Source: Myxococcales bacterium
Lineage (GTDB): Bacteria; Myxococcota_A; UBA9042; UBA3505
DNA length: 64,000 bases
Direction: 5' to 3'
Assembly: GCA_002728755.1 (NCBI GenBank)
Contig: PBVT01000016.1
Location: 1-64,000, forward strand
The notes under the pieces: generated by a model
Databases searched by the model: none
What the model was told of the DNA's origin: nothing
What the model saw: only the letters and a program-made list of their open reading frames with translations
In this document: positions 49,258 to 58,462 of the stretch, piece after piece
How the letters are laid out: each line of letters begins with the position of its first letter
Position numbering within the stretch: the first letter of the stretch is position 1
Program-made: the position numbers and the translations under genes

Positions 49258-51228
49258 TTATCGTACGACCGTATATTCCCACCGGTCCGTAAGGCTGTCG
49301 AAGATTGGATCGGAGGATTCCGTGCTGGCCGTGATTGTGAACAGCTCTATAGGATTGTCACCGTCCAGCCCCAACATGAAGACCTGTTGCGGGACGTTGT
49401 AGTTTTCGGGGGTGAAAACCAATTCGGCCGGCTCAACCGTCGCCGCCGTATCCGTTGATACGCTGACCGTCACATTGTCCGTCGGTTGGTATGCGAAGGA
49501 GACCGACAAGCCCGCCCCGTCTGTCGTCGTGACCGATGTACTATCCGGCGAATCGGGGATCACTTTAAAACCGGGAGCGGAGCCGCTGAGATGCATAAGA
49601 TTCCAGGCCGTCTCGTATCCGATTTTATGTGCCATCCACGAGCGCCATTCGTTGGAGTCCTGGTTTGCGGGCTCCGCATCCAGGGCACAATGACCCGTGA
49701 GCAATGTAAACATAAAGGCGCCGATGGCCTTATTCAGATCGCCGTTCATATGCCAGCCATCACTATATCCCGATTGCCCTGGGATCGCGTCTTGCATCTG
49801 GACCAGCAGTGTCCGTACGGGGATAGCCCGCGCGTAGGGTAGCTCGAGATCGCGTGCCATCTTGCGAGCGACGCCGAGATCCGTGCCATTCTCTATGCCA
49901 TCGCGCCGCTTATCCAGACCGTATAGAAGGGTCGTATTCCCATGGTTCGAATGGTCCTGCATGGGAAAGCCGAGGGAATGGTCAAATTGCGCGGGATCAA
50001 TCTTGTACCGTTTATGGGCTTCAAACTCGGTATTGGCGCGACCATAGTTGAAATTGATCGGAGGGTCTCCGCCCGACTCCAATTTCACATTTGCCTTGCC
50101 CAGGACCCAGTTCAGACCACCACGGATACCATTCTCTGAGCTGGAGCCCGTGTGATTATAATTCAAGACTCGGTCGGTAATATCACAGCTCTTAAAAGGC
50201 GAGACGAATGTGCGCGCCCCCGTATAATGCATCTGACCTGCTTCACTGAGCACTGTCGATAGCGCCGCTTCTGCCAGCTCATCATCGTATTGGTAGCTCG
50301 ACGAGGACGCGCTCCTACCCACCATATGCGCATAGATGGAGGCCGCTGCCAGATACGCCCCATTCGGTGTCGGGTGGGCCCCTGCGATGTCCTTCTTCTG
50401 GGCGGCAAGATCACCCCAGGCGCGACCGGCCGGAATGACCGGTAGGCCGACCTTCGCCCCATCACTGGTGCGGTAGGTGAACTCTGAGAAATGATCGATA
50501 GCCGCCCCGTCGGCATTCTCCGGCCACAACATAAGCAGGTGCGGCTGCGCGTTTCCCTCGGCGACCTTAGCGGCCACCTTATTTGCACCGAGAGAATAAT
50601 AACCCGGAACCGTGGACACGATATTGGGATCTCCTCCGATTACGACATGATCCCAATCGACACCACCTTGTCCCGCCAGATTTGATAACCGCGCCTCGCG
50701 CCCCTCGGGCCAATAATAATACTGGGTGAGGGAATGGCAGTAATAGGTCCAGCTGTATTCGTCGCCACCCTGGCCGTAACCCGTAACGTGCTGCTTACTC
50801 CGATAGAGATCCTCGGCGACCACATTCACAGCCAGGGGAAGTGTCGTGTCGCCCGATAGGATGCTTTGCAACTCGGAGACAATCAGGTGGGGTGAGAAGG
50901 CGGCGGCGCCATCCCGGATCGAGTAGATCGTGCCGATCACCAGGATATCCAAAGTCCCGTCACCATTTCGGTCGAGCTCGAAGGGGGGAGGTGTCGTCAC
51001 GTCCGGTTCGGTACCCCCATCGACCGGGACTCCGTCATCGACCGGGACGTCCGGTGCCGTATCTTCCCCGATGTCCGTTCCAGTGCTTTCGCTAAGGTCT
51101 GCACCAACATCGCTCCCAAGGTCCGATCCGGGTTCTTCGCTCGAACCGGAACAACCGAGCGCCAAAAGAAGCGCGGTCGCAAGTATCACGATACTACGCA
51201 CCTGTAGGGAATTCTGTTCACGGATCAT
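49258..51228 (-). CDS. Large secreted lipoprotein of unknown function
   Basis: MIREQNSLQVRSIVILATALLLALGCSGSSEEPG; DRNGDGTLDILVIGTIYSIRDGAAAF; C-terminal beta-rich TTDGAGLSVSFAYQPTDNVTVSVSTD. Confidence 0.7.
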   Translation of the reverse strand: MIREQNSLQVRSIVILATALLLALGCSGSSEEPGSDLGSDVGADLSESTGTDIGEDTAPDVPVDDGVPVDGGTEPDVTTPPPFELDRNGDGTLDILVIGTIYSIRDGAAAFSPHLIVSELQSILSGDTTLPLAVNVVAEDLYRSKQHVTGYGQGGDEYSWTYYCHSLTQYYYWPEGREARLSNLAGQGGVDWDHVVIGGDPNIVSTVPGYYSLGANKVAAKVAEGNAQPHLLMLWPENADGAAIDHFSEFTYRTSDGAKVGLPVIPAGRAWGDLAAQKKDIAGAHPTPNGAYLAAASIYAHMVGRSASSSSYQYDDELAEAALSTVLSEAGQMHYTGARTFVSPFKSCDITDRVLNYNHTGSSSENGIRGGLNWVLGKANVKLESGGDPPINFNYGRANTEFEAHKRYKIDPAQFDHSLGFPMQDHSNHGNTTLLYGLDKRRDGIENGTDLGVARKMARDLELPYARAIPVRTLLVQMQDAIPGQSGYSDGWHMNGDLNKAIGAFMFTLLTGHCALDAEPANQDSNEWRSWMAHKIGYETAWNLMHLSGSAPGFKVIPDSPDSTSVTTTDGAGLSVSFAYQPTDNVTVSVSTDTAATVEPAELVFTPENYNVPQQVFMLGLDGDNPIELFTITASTESSDPIFDSLTDRWEYTVVR

Positions 51229-51505
51229 ACTGGTTCCTTTTGCATATTGAAGACTCAATACTCTTCGCAAAGCGTAGCTCTATCGCCTCTTTAACACCAA
51301 TCGAATACGACAGCATTCGGAGTTCAACACGGTCAACGACATTCCTGCAAGTCACCTCGCCCAGTCGGGGATTGGGCAAAGCCAGGGTAAACAGCGGATG
51401 GCACCCCAGGCATCTACTGCCATTTGTCGTTGGCAATCTATGCAAGAAAACCGTGTCGTGGAGATTGACCCCTGTCCGCACGGTTGCTAGGGTTCGCACC
51501 CCAGA

Positions 51506-52399
51506 TTGGAGACAGTAGTTTTGAATTTCCAAGAAGTCATTTTAGCCCTTCAAAAATACTGGGCCGATGAAGGCTGCCTTATCGTCCAACCCTACGATGT
51601 AGAAAAGGGTGCAGGTACCTTCAATCCATCCACATTCCTACGGGCCCTGGGTCCCGAGCCATGGAATGCAGCCTACGTAGAGCCTTCCCGGCGACCAACC
51701 GACGGCCGGTACGGTGAAAACCCCAACCGTTTGCAACATTACTATCAGTTCCAAACGGTCATGAAACCAGCCCCCGCAGACATTCAGGGCATGTATCTTC
51801 GTTCCCTCGAGGCTATCGGGCTCAAGCTGGAGAACCACGATATACGCTTTGTTGAAGACGACTGGGAATCACCGACACTCGGCGCCTGGGGACTCGGCTG
51901 GGAGGTCTGGATCGACGGAATGGAGGCGACCCAGTTCACCTACTTCCAGCAGGTCGGTGGTATCGATCTCGATCCCATCATGGTCGAAATCACCTACGGC
52001 ATTGAACGCATCTGTATGTTCCTGCAAGACGTAGAGAATGTATACGATCTGGAATGGAGCCAGGGCATCAGTTACGGCGACGTTCATCACCAGGATGAGG
52101 TTCAATTCAGTCGTTACAACTTTGAAGAGGCCAACACTGAGCTCTACTTTGATCTCTTCAAGAATCTCTCTGAGGAATGTATTCGCCTGGTGGAGGGAGG
52201 CCTCGTCCTACCCGCCTACGACTACTGCATGCGCGCATCCCATGTGTTCAATCTACTCGATGCCCGCAGCGCCATCAGCGTAACAGAGCGCCAGGCCTAT
52301 ATCGGACGGATTCGTGGCCTGTCGCGACGGGTTGCGGAAGGTTATATCGAACTACGCACCAATCTCGGACATCCCCTTACCAAACAGGTTTCGGTATGA
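51506..52399 (+). CDS. glyQ: Glycyl-tRNA synthetase alpha subunit
   Basis: [76 protein letters not shown]. Confidence 0.97.
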   Translation: METVVLNFQEVILALQKYWADEGCLIVQPYDVEKGAGTFNPSTFLRALGPEPWNAAYVEPSRRPTDGRYGENPNRLQHYYQFQTVMKPAPADIQGMYLRSLEAIGLKLENHDIRFVEDDWESPTLGAWGLGWEVWIDGMEATQFTYFQQVGGIDLDPIMVEITYGIERICMFLQDVENVYDLEWSQGISYGDVHHQDEVQFSRYNFEEANTELYFDLFKNLSEECIRLVEGGLVLPAYDYCMRASHVFNLLDARSAISVTERQAYIGRIRGLSRRVAEGYIELRTNLGHPLTKQVSV

Positions 52400-54477
52400 G
52401 TGTGGGCGAAACCAACAGCCAACTGCTTCTTGAGGTCGGAGTTGAAGAGCTCCCCCCCGGAACCATTTCTTCCGTCGTAAAGGCGTTCGACGATCGTGTT
52501 AAGGCGGCTCTGGAGTCCTGGGGCCTTCAGGCTGGATCCTCCACCACGTACGCTACACCGCGACGGATTGCTGTACAGGTATCTGGGGTACAGACACAAC
52601 AGCCCGACCGCTCCGAGATGGTACTTGGACCGCCGGTATCCATCGCTTATGACGACGAGGGCAACCCCTCTCCTGCGGCCGCCGGCTTTGCTCGTAAGGT
52701 TGGCGTCGAGGTCGACAAGATGTCGGTCCAACCGGGAAAGCGCGGCGATGTCCTGGCTGCAGAAGTACATATTGTGGGGCAATCCGCGGTAACCCTGCTG
52801 GCCGATGCACTGCCGGAGATCATAGGGGGCCTACCCTTCCCCAAGAAGATGCGCTGGGAAGCCTCGGGGCTGGCATTCTCAAGACCCATCCGCTGGGTCC
52901 TGGCCGTTCTGGGAGACCAGACGATCCCGTTTACAGTCGGCGACGTTCAGTCCTCGAACCAGACCGAAGGCCATCGATTCCTGGCACCTGGAACCTTCGT
53001 CTTGGAATCTCCCGACAGCTACCAGGAGGCGCTTCGAAGCCGCTACGTGCTGGCCGATATGGGAGAGCGTAAATCCCGTATTGAAGAGGGCCTGGCCGCG
53101 CTGGAGACCAACGATATCAAGGTAGTCCCGGACCCAGCCCTGGTGGATACAGTGACCAATCTGGTGGAATGGCCGGAGACCGCCCTCGGGTCGTTCCCAT
53201 CAAGCTACCTGGCCCTGCCTCGTGAAGTGTTGATCACTGAGCTGCGGCAACATCAAAAAATCTTCGCCATTGAAGACGCAAACGGCTCTCTCGTACCCCA
53301 TTTCGCCGTGGTTATGGGCACCCAGCCCGCCGACGTAGAAGGTGTACTTCGAGGCAACGCTCGCGTGATTCGAGCCCGGCTCGAAGATGGTCAATTCTTC
53401 TACGACGAAGATCGAAAGACCCGTCTAGAAGATCGAATCGATGCACTGGATAAGGTCCTCTATCTCAAGGGGCTCGGTTCCGTAAAAGAGCGAACGGAAA
53501 GACTCGTGGGTTTGAGTCGAGCCATCGCGGAACAAGTGCTTCCCGATAGCGTCGACGATTGCGCTCGTACCGCACATCTCGCGAAGGCTGATCTGGTCAC
53601 ATTGATGGTCAACGAATTTGCCGAGCTTCAGGGCATTATGGGGCGGTATTATGCTCTCCATGACGGCGAATCCGAAACCGTAGCCCAGGCGATCGAAGAA
53701 CATTATCGACCACGGTTCTCCGGTGATGCCATACCAGGATCCACCGTCGGTGCAGTGGTCGCACTGGCCGATAAGGTCGACGCCATCGCCGGTTGTTTCG
53801 CGGTCGGTCTCATTCCCAAAGGAAGCCAGGACCCCTATGCTCTACGACGAGCCGCGATCGGTATCCTTCGTATTCTCGAAGATACCCGCCTGAACATTGG
53901 CTTCCGCGGGCTCCTTACCATGGCTTTCCAACAGCTTGAGGCGCAGGGTGTCGACATAACAGCCGGCATGCAAACTGGAGCCAGTGAATTTGTGGAAGCC
54001 CGGGTACGAGTCCTCTATTCGGAACGCTATACCCACGATCTGGTCGATGCCGTCCTCGCTGTGGGCTGTGAACAGCCACATGAGCTGATGGCACGTATTG
54101 AGGCCCTCCAGTTGGCGCGAACCGAAGGTTGGTTCGACGAAGCAGCCGTGGCATTCAAACGTATCCAGAACATTAGCCGTGACCACTCCCAGAGTGCCTA
54201 CGACACAGACCAACTCGTCGATCCGGCGGAGAAAGCGCTGGACACGGCGTTTCGCCAGGCCCAGACGAGCCTGCAAGATGCTCTCTCCATGAGCGACCAT
54301 AAGCTGGCTATCTCCATCCTTGGCGACCTTCGACCATCCGTAGACACCTTCTTCGACGAGGTGCTCGTGATGGCAGACGATCCAGGGGTGCGAAATAACC
54401 GACTTTCCCTTCTCAGAGCCTTGGCGAATGACTTCAGTCGAGTAGCCGACTTCACCCGGATACGGGCAGACAAATAG
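52396..54477 (+). CDS. glyS: Glycyl-tRNA synthetase beta subunit
   Basis: ATGA overlap with gly[29 protein letters not shown]-like and anticodon-binding C-terminus. Confidence 0.95.
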   Translation: MSVGETNSQLLLEVGVEELPPGTISSVVKAFDDRVKAALESWGLQAGSSTTYATPRRIAVQVSGVQTQQPDRSEMVLGPPVSIAYDDEGNPSPAAAGFARKVGVEVDKMSVQPGKRGDVLAAEVHIVGQSAVTLLADALPEIIGGLPFPKKMRWEASGLAFSRPIRWVLAVLGDQTIPFTVGDVQSSNQTEGHRFLAPGTFVLESPDSYQEALRSRYVLADMGERKSRIEEGLAALETNDIKVVPDPALVDTVTNLVEWPETALGSFPSSYLALPREVLITELRQHQKIFAIEDANGSLVPHFAVVMGTQPADVEGVLRGNARVIRARLEDGQFFYDEDRKTRLEDRIDALDKVLYLKGLGSVKERTERLVGLSRAIAEQVLPDSVDDCARTAHLAKADLVTLMVNEFAELQGIMGRYYALHDGESETVAQAIEEHYRPRFSGDAIPGSTVGAVVALADKVDAIAGCFAVGLIPKGSQDPYALRRAAIGILRILEDTRLNIGFRGLLTMAFQQLEAQGVDITAGMQTGASEFVEARVRVLYSERYTHDLVDAVLAVGCEQPHELMARIEALQLARTEGWFDEAAVAFKRIQNISRDHSQSAYDTDQLVDPAEKALDTAFRQAQTSLQDALSMSDHKLAISILGDLRPSVDTFFDEVLVMADDPGVRNNRLSLLRALANDFSRVADFTRIRADK

Positions 54478-54485
54478 GTACACAA

Positions 54486-57212
54486 ATGACTACACAAAAC
54501 ATCTATTTCTTTGGCGACGATAACACCGAAGGCGACAGCTCAATGAAGAGCCTCCTTGGAGGCAAGGGAGCAAACCTCGCAGAGATGGCACGTATTGATC
54601 TGCCGGTGCCTCCCGGGTTTACGATTACCACAGACGTCTGTACCCGTTTCCAGGAGGTCGGTGGCCTACCAGACGGTTTGATGGACGACGTGCGCGCCTC
54701 GATCGCGCGCCTCGAAAAAACCACGGGGAAAACCTTCGGCGGTGGCAGCCACCCGCTCCTGGTATCCGTCCGTAGTGGTGCACCAATCTCCATGCCCGGC
54801 ATGATGGACACCGTGCTGAACCTGGGACTCAACTCCGCCGTGCGGGACTCCATGGAAGAGCTCTCCGGCTCCGGACGCTTTGTTCGTGATAGCCATCGTC
54901 GCTTCATTCAGATGTTCGGTAACGTCGTAAAAGGTCTCGATGGAGAAGCGTTTGAGCATGAGCTCTCGGCTGTGAAGAAAGACCGTGGTGTAGAAAATGA
55001 CTACGATCTCAGCGCGGAAGATCTGGACGAGGTGATTCGCCGTTACATGGCGGTCTACGAAGGCCAGGCCGGCGAGAGCTTCCCCGAAGATCCCTGGGAT
55101 CAGCTCGAAGCTGCAATCCACGCGGTCTTCCAATCCTGGGGTAACCCCCGTGCGATCACCTACCGACGCCTGAATCGTATCTCGGACGATCTTGGTACGG
55201 CCGTAAATGTGCAGGCGATGGCCTATGGCAATCTGGGTAACGACTGTGGAACCGGCGTAGGCTTCACCCGAGACCCATCGAATGGAACCCGGGAATTCTA
55301 CGGCGAGTACCTTGTTAACGCACAGGGCGAAGATGTCGTAGCCGGTATTCGAACTCCCCTCCCCGTCCGAGCCGAGCGAGCGGCCGAACTGGATCTGGCT
55401 GGTCAGTCTCTGCAGGAGACCTTCCCGGCCGTATTCGACCAGCTTATGGGCCTCGCAGCACAGCTCGAAAAGCATTATAAAGATGTCCAGGACATCGAGT
55501 TCACCATCGAGCACGAACGGCTCTATTTGCTGCAGACCCGTACCGCGAAACGAACAGGCCATGCCTGGTTGATTTCGCAGACCGCCATGGTAGACGAAGG
55601 CCTGATCGAGAAGTCCGATGCCGTAACGCGCGTTCCGGCCGATGCGTTGACCCAGATCCTGGCGCCGACGTTGAACCCGAGCGAGGCCAACCGAGCACGA
55701 CACGACGGACGCCTCCTCGCGATTGGCCTCAACGCGGGACCAGGGGCCGCACAGGGTACCATCGCCTTTACGGCCGACGACGCCGCGGAGCGAACAAACC
55801 AAGGCCAGAAAGTGATTCTGGTTCGCGAAGAGACCACACCCGAGGACATCCACGGAATGGACGCAGCGCAGGGTATTCTTACCGCACGCGGCGGCCTCAC
55901 ATCCCACGCCGCTGTTGTCGCCCGTGGTATGGGAAAACCCTGCGTGGTGGGTTGCAGCAGTATCCGGATTGATTCGGAGCGAAACGTGTTGATCGCCGAT
56001 GGGCGGGAATTCAGCGCCGACGATCTCATCACAATCGATGGAACGACCGGCGAAGTATTCGCGGGTACAATCGATATCTCGGCCTCCGAAGTTCTCCAGG
56101 TACATATTGAAAAAACCCGATCGGCCGATGATTCCGATATCTGTCAGGCCTTTGACCAGATCCTGAACTGGGCAGATGATATCCGAACCATGGGTATTCG
56201 GACCAACGCGGACACCCCGAAGGACAGCGAAGTCGCCATCGCCCTGGGCGCGGAAGGTATTGGTCTATGTCGTACCGAACATATGTTCTTCGACACGGAT
56301 CGTATTCGAGCCATGCGCCAGATGATTCTGTCGCGTACGCCGGAAGAGCGTGAAGCCGCCTTGCGCCAGATTGAACCCATGCAGGCCGAAGACTTCCGCG
56401 GGATCTTCCGCGCCATGGGTTCGCGACCGGTTACCATTCGAACTCTGGATCCGCCGCTGCACGAGTTCCTGCCCCACGGCGGGCCCGAGGTCGAGGAATT
56501 GGCCCAGTCCCTGGGTATGTCGGCCGCTGCGATTCATACCCGTATTGATGAGCTACGCGAGATGAACCCCATGTTGGGTCACCGTGGCTGTCGACTCGGC
56601 TTGATGTATCCACAGATCACACGTATGCAGGCGCGCGCCATCATTACGGCCGCTCTCGACGTAGCCGCCGAAGGCATCGATGTACACCCCGAGATCATGA
56701 TCCCGCTAGTAGGTAATGTACAAGAGCTTTCCCTTCAGAAAGAAGAGGTAATCCGCGAAGCCGAAGCTCTATTCGAAGAGCGTGGCCAGACCGTCGATTA
56801 TATGCTCGGCACCATGATTGAGGTCCCACGTGCTGCCCTGACCGCCGACGAGGTCGCAGCCGAAGCGACGTTCTTCTCCTTCGGGACCAACGACCTCACC
56901 CAGATGACTCTGGGCGTGTCCCGTGACGACGCCGGTTCCTTCCTTCCGGATTATGTGCAGTACGGTATCTATCCGGCCGACCCCTTTGCCAGCATCGACA
57001 CTTCGGGTGTGGGGATCCTGATGCAGATGGCCGTAGATAAGGGACGACAGGCCCGACCAGACATCAAGCTGGGGATCTGTGGTGAACACGGTGGAGACCC
57101 CTCGTCTATCCAATTCTGTGCCAAGCTCGGCCTTCACTACGTGTCTTGTTCTCCCTACCGCGTACCTATCGCGCGATTGGCAGCAGCACAGGCGGCGCTT
57201 GCATCCAAATGA
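54486..57212 (+). CDS. ppdK: Pyruvate, phosphate dikinase
   Basis: LLGGKGANLAEMARIDLPVPPGFTITTDVC; GGLTSHAAVVARGMGKPCVVGC; SFGTNDLTQMTLGVSRDDAG. Confidence 0.97.
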   Translation: MTTQNIYFFGDDNTEGDSSMKSLLGGKGANLAEMARIDLPVPPGFTITTDVCTRFQEVGGLPDGLMDDVRASIARLEKTTGKTFGGGSHPLLVSVRSGAPISMPGMMDTVLNLGLNSAVRDSMEELSGSGRFVRDSHRRFIQMFGNVVKGLDGEAFEHELSAVKKDRGVENDYDLSAEDLDEVIRRYMAVYEGQAGESFPEDPWDQLEAAIHAVFQSWGNPRAITYRRLNRISDDLGTAVNVQAMAYGNLGNDCGTGVGFTRDPSNGTREFYGEYLVNAQGEDVVAGIRTPLPVRAERAAELDLAGQSLQETFPAVFDQLMGLAAQLEKHYKDVQDIEFTIEHERLYLLQTRTAKRTGHAWLISQTAMVDEGLIEKSDAVTRVPADALTQILAPTLNPSEANRARHDGRLLAIGLNAGPGAAQGTIAFTADDAAERTNQGQKVILVREETTPEDIHGMDAAQGILTARGGLTSHAAVVARGMGKPCVVGCSSIRIDSERNVLIADGREFSADDLITIDGTTGEVFAGTIDISASEVLQVHIEKTRSADDSDICQAFDQILNWADDIRTMGIRTNADTPKDSEVAIALGAEGIGLCRTEHMFFDTDRIRAMRQMILSRTPEEREAALRQIEPMQAEDFRGIFRAMGSRPVTIRTLDPPLHEFLPHGGPEVEELAQSLGMSAAAIHTRIDELREMNPMLGHRGCRLGLMYPQITRMQARAIITAALDVAAEGIDVHPEIMIPLVGNVQELSLQKEEVIREAEALFEERGQTVDYMLGTMIEVPRAALTADEVAAEATFFSFGTNDLTQMTLGVSRDDAGSFLPDYVQYGIYPADPFASIDTSGVGILMQMAVDKGRQARPDIKLGICGEHGGDPSSIQFCAKLGLHYVSCSPYRVPIARLAAAQAALASK

Positions 57213-58462
57213 TAGCCTCTGTCTCCAAAACACAACGCTTCCTTGCAGTGAGCCTGGTCCTCTTTGGGTTGGGATGTGCCGAAAGCCAGATTGGCTTTCC
57301 TCATCCGGCCGAGTTGATCCGTTGGCCTACATCCATGCTGGTGGACAGTGATGGCCGCTACGCCTACGTAGTGAACAGCAACTTCGATCAGCTCTATAAG
57401 AGTGGGACCATCGCGGTGATCGACCTGGTCGAAGAGCGGGTTCTTCCCGACACTACCGTCCAGATCACACCCTTCGGTGGGATCATGCGAGGCCTGGTGG
57501 ATCCAGACTCAGGCCAGGTGGAGACCTTGCTGATTCCCTCACGACAATCCGACTCGATCTTCCGAATCGATGTACAACGGGACTCCGAGGATAGTCCTCC
57601 GGTCCTCGATTGTGGTGGGCCGGCCGATGGCGACACGGGCACATGTAACGAGGATCACGAGTATACCAGTGATGAAGGGTTATCCCCCGGTGAAGAGCCC
57701 TATGCGTCTCTTATTCTTCACGAGCTGGGACCATCCCATCGCATCTTTATCAGCGCAGGTCTTGTCGATGGCACCCTCAATTTCTTCTGGATCCAGGACG
57801 ATGGCGCGCTCGGAAAATTAGCAGAGACGACCACCAATTCTGGTGTCCAGTCGATGGTCTACCACCCCGGCACGGGCACCCTGGTGTTGGCGCATAAATC
57901 CAAAACCTTTCTCACGGTCATAGACCTGGACTTTGGGCTCGTAGACGACACACCGGTGGTCAATCTCGGTGACCCCATATTCCTGCAGCTTCCCGCCCTG
58001 GTAAAAACCACCGTAGGCCTTGATTTTGGACGCGAGCTATCCCTATTGCCCGACGGGCACAGGATCGCATTGGTATGGCGCCAACCGGATAGTCTGTACA
58101 TCCTTGAGCCAGACGCCACCCAGGCCAGCCGGTTTCGACTTGTGCACGAGATCGCCGTTGGCGATGGAGCATCGCGCGTTGTATTCGCACCTTTTGGCGT
58201 CGATGGGTCCTGGCGGGCTTTTGTGAGCAGCTTCAAAGAAGACAAGATCTACGTGGTGGACTACGAGGCGGGTCTGGTCACAAACTATGTACCCGTGGGT
58301 CGTGGCCCCTATGAGCTCGCCGTCGTCCATCAGGAGGATCGTAAATGGATCGTAACAGCCGACTTCGAGGATGGTACGCTGACCATCGTCGACGGTGATC
58401 CAGAGAGCGCGACCCACCTACAGGTAATTACAGCGGTCAAGGGCATCGAGGTAGAGGAATGA
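57209..58462 (+). CDS. YncE-like beta-propeller lipoprotein
   Basis: ATGA overlap with ppdK; VLFGLGCAES lipobox; YAYVVNSNFDQLYKSGTIAVIDL and later IYVVDYEAGLVTNYVPVGRGPYELAVV. Confidence 0.75.
   Translation: MIASVSKTQRFLAVSLVLFGLGCAESQIGFPHPAELIRWPTSMLVDSDGRYAYVVNSNFDQLYKSGTIAVIDLVEERVLPDTTVQITPFGGIMRGLVDPDSGQVETLLIPSRQSDSIFRIDVQRDSEDSPPVLDCGGPADGDTGTCNEDHEYTSDEGLSPGEEPYASLILHELGPSHRIFISAGLVDGTLNFFWIQDDGALGKLAETTTNSGVQSMVYHPGTGTLVLAHKSKTFLTVIDLDFGLVDDTPVVNLGDPIFLQLPALVKTTVGLDFGRELSLLPDGHRIALVWRQPDSLYILEPDATQASRFRLVHEIAVGDGASRVVFAPFGVDGSWRAFVSSFKEDKIYVVDYEAGLVTNYVPVGRGPYELAVVHQEDRKWIVTADFEDGTLTIVDGDPESATHLQVITAVKGIEVEE

Noticed and set aside
54666-56105. 479-aa antisense ORF across ppdK
   Set aside because: Fully opposite a highly conserved gene; compositional shadow ORF with no recognisable motif
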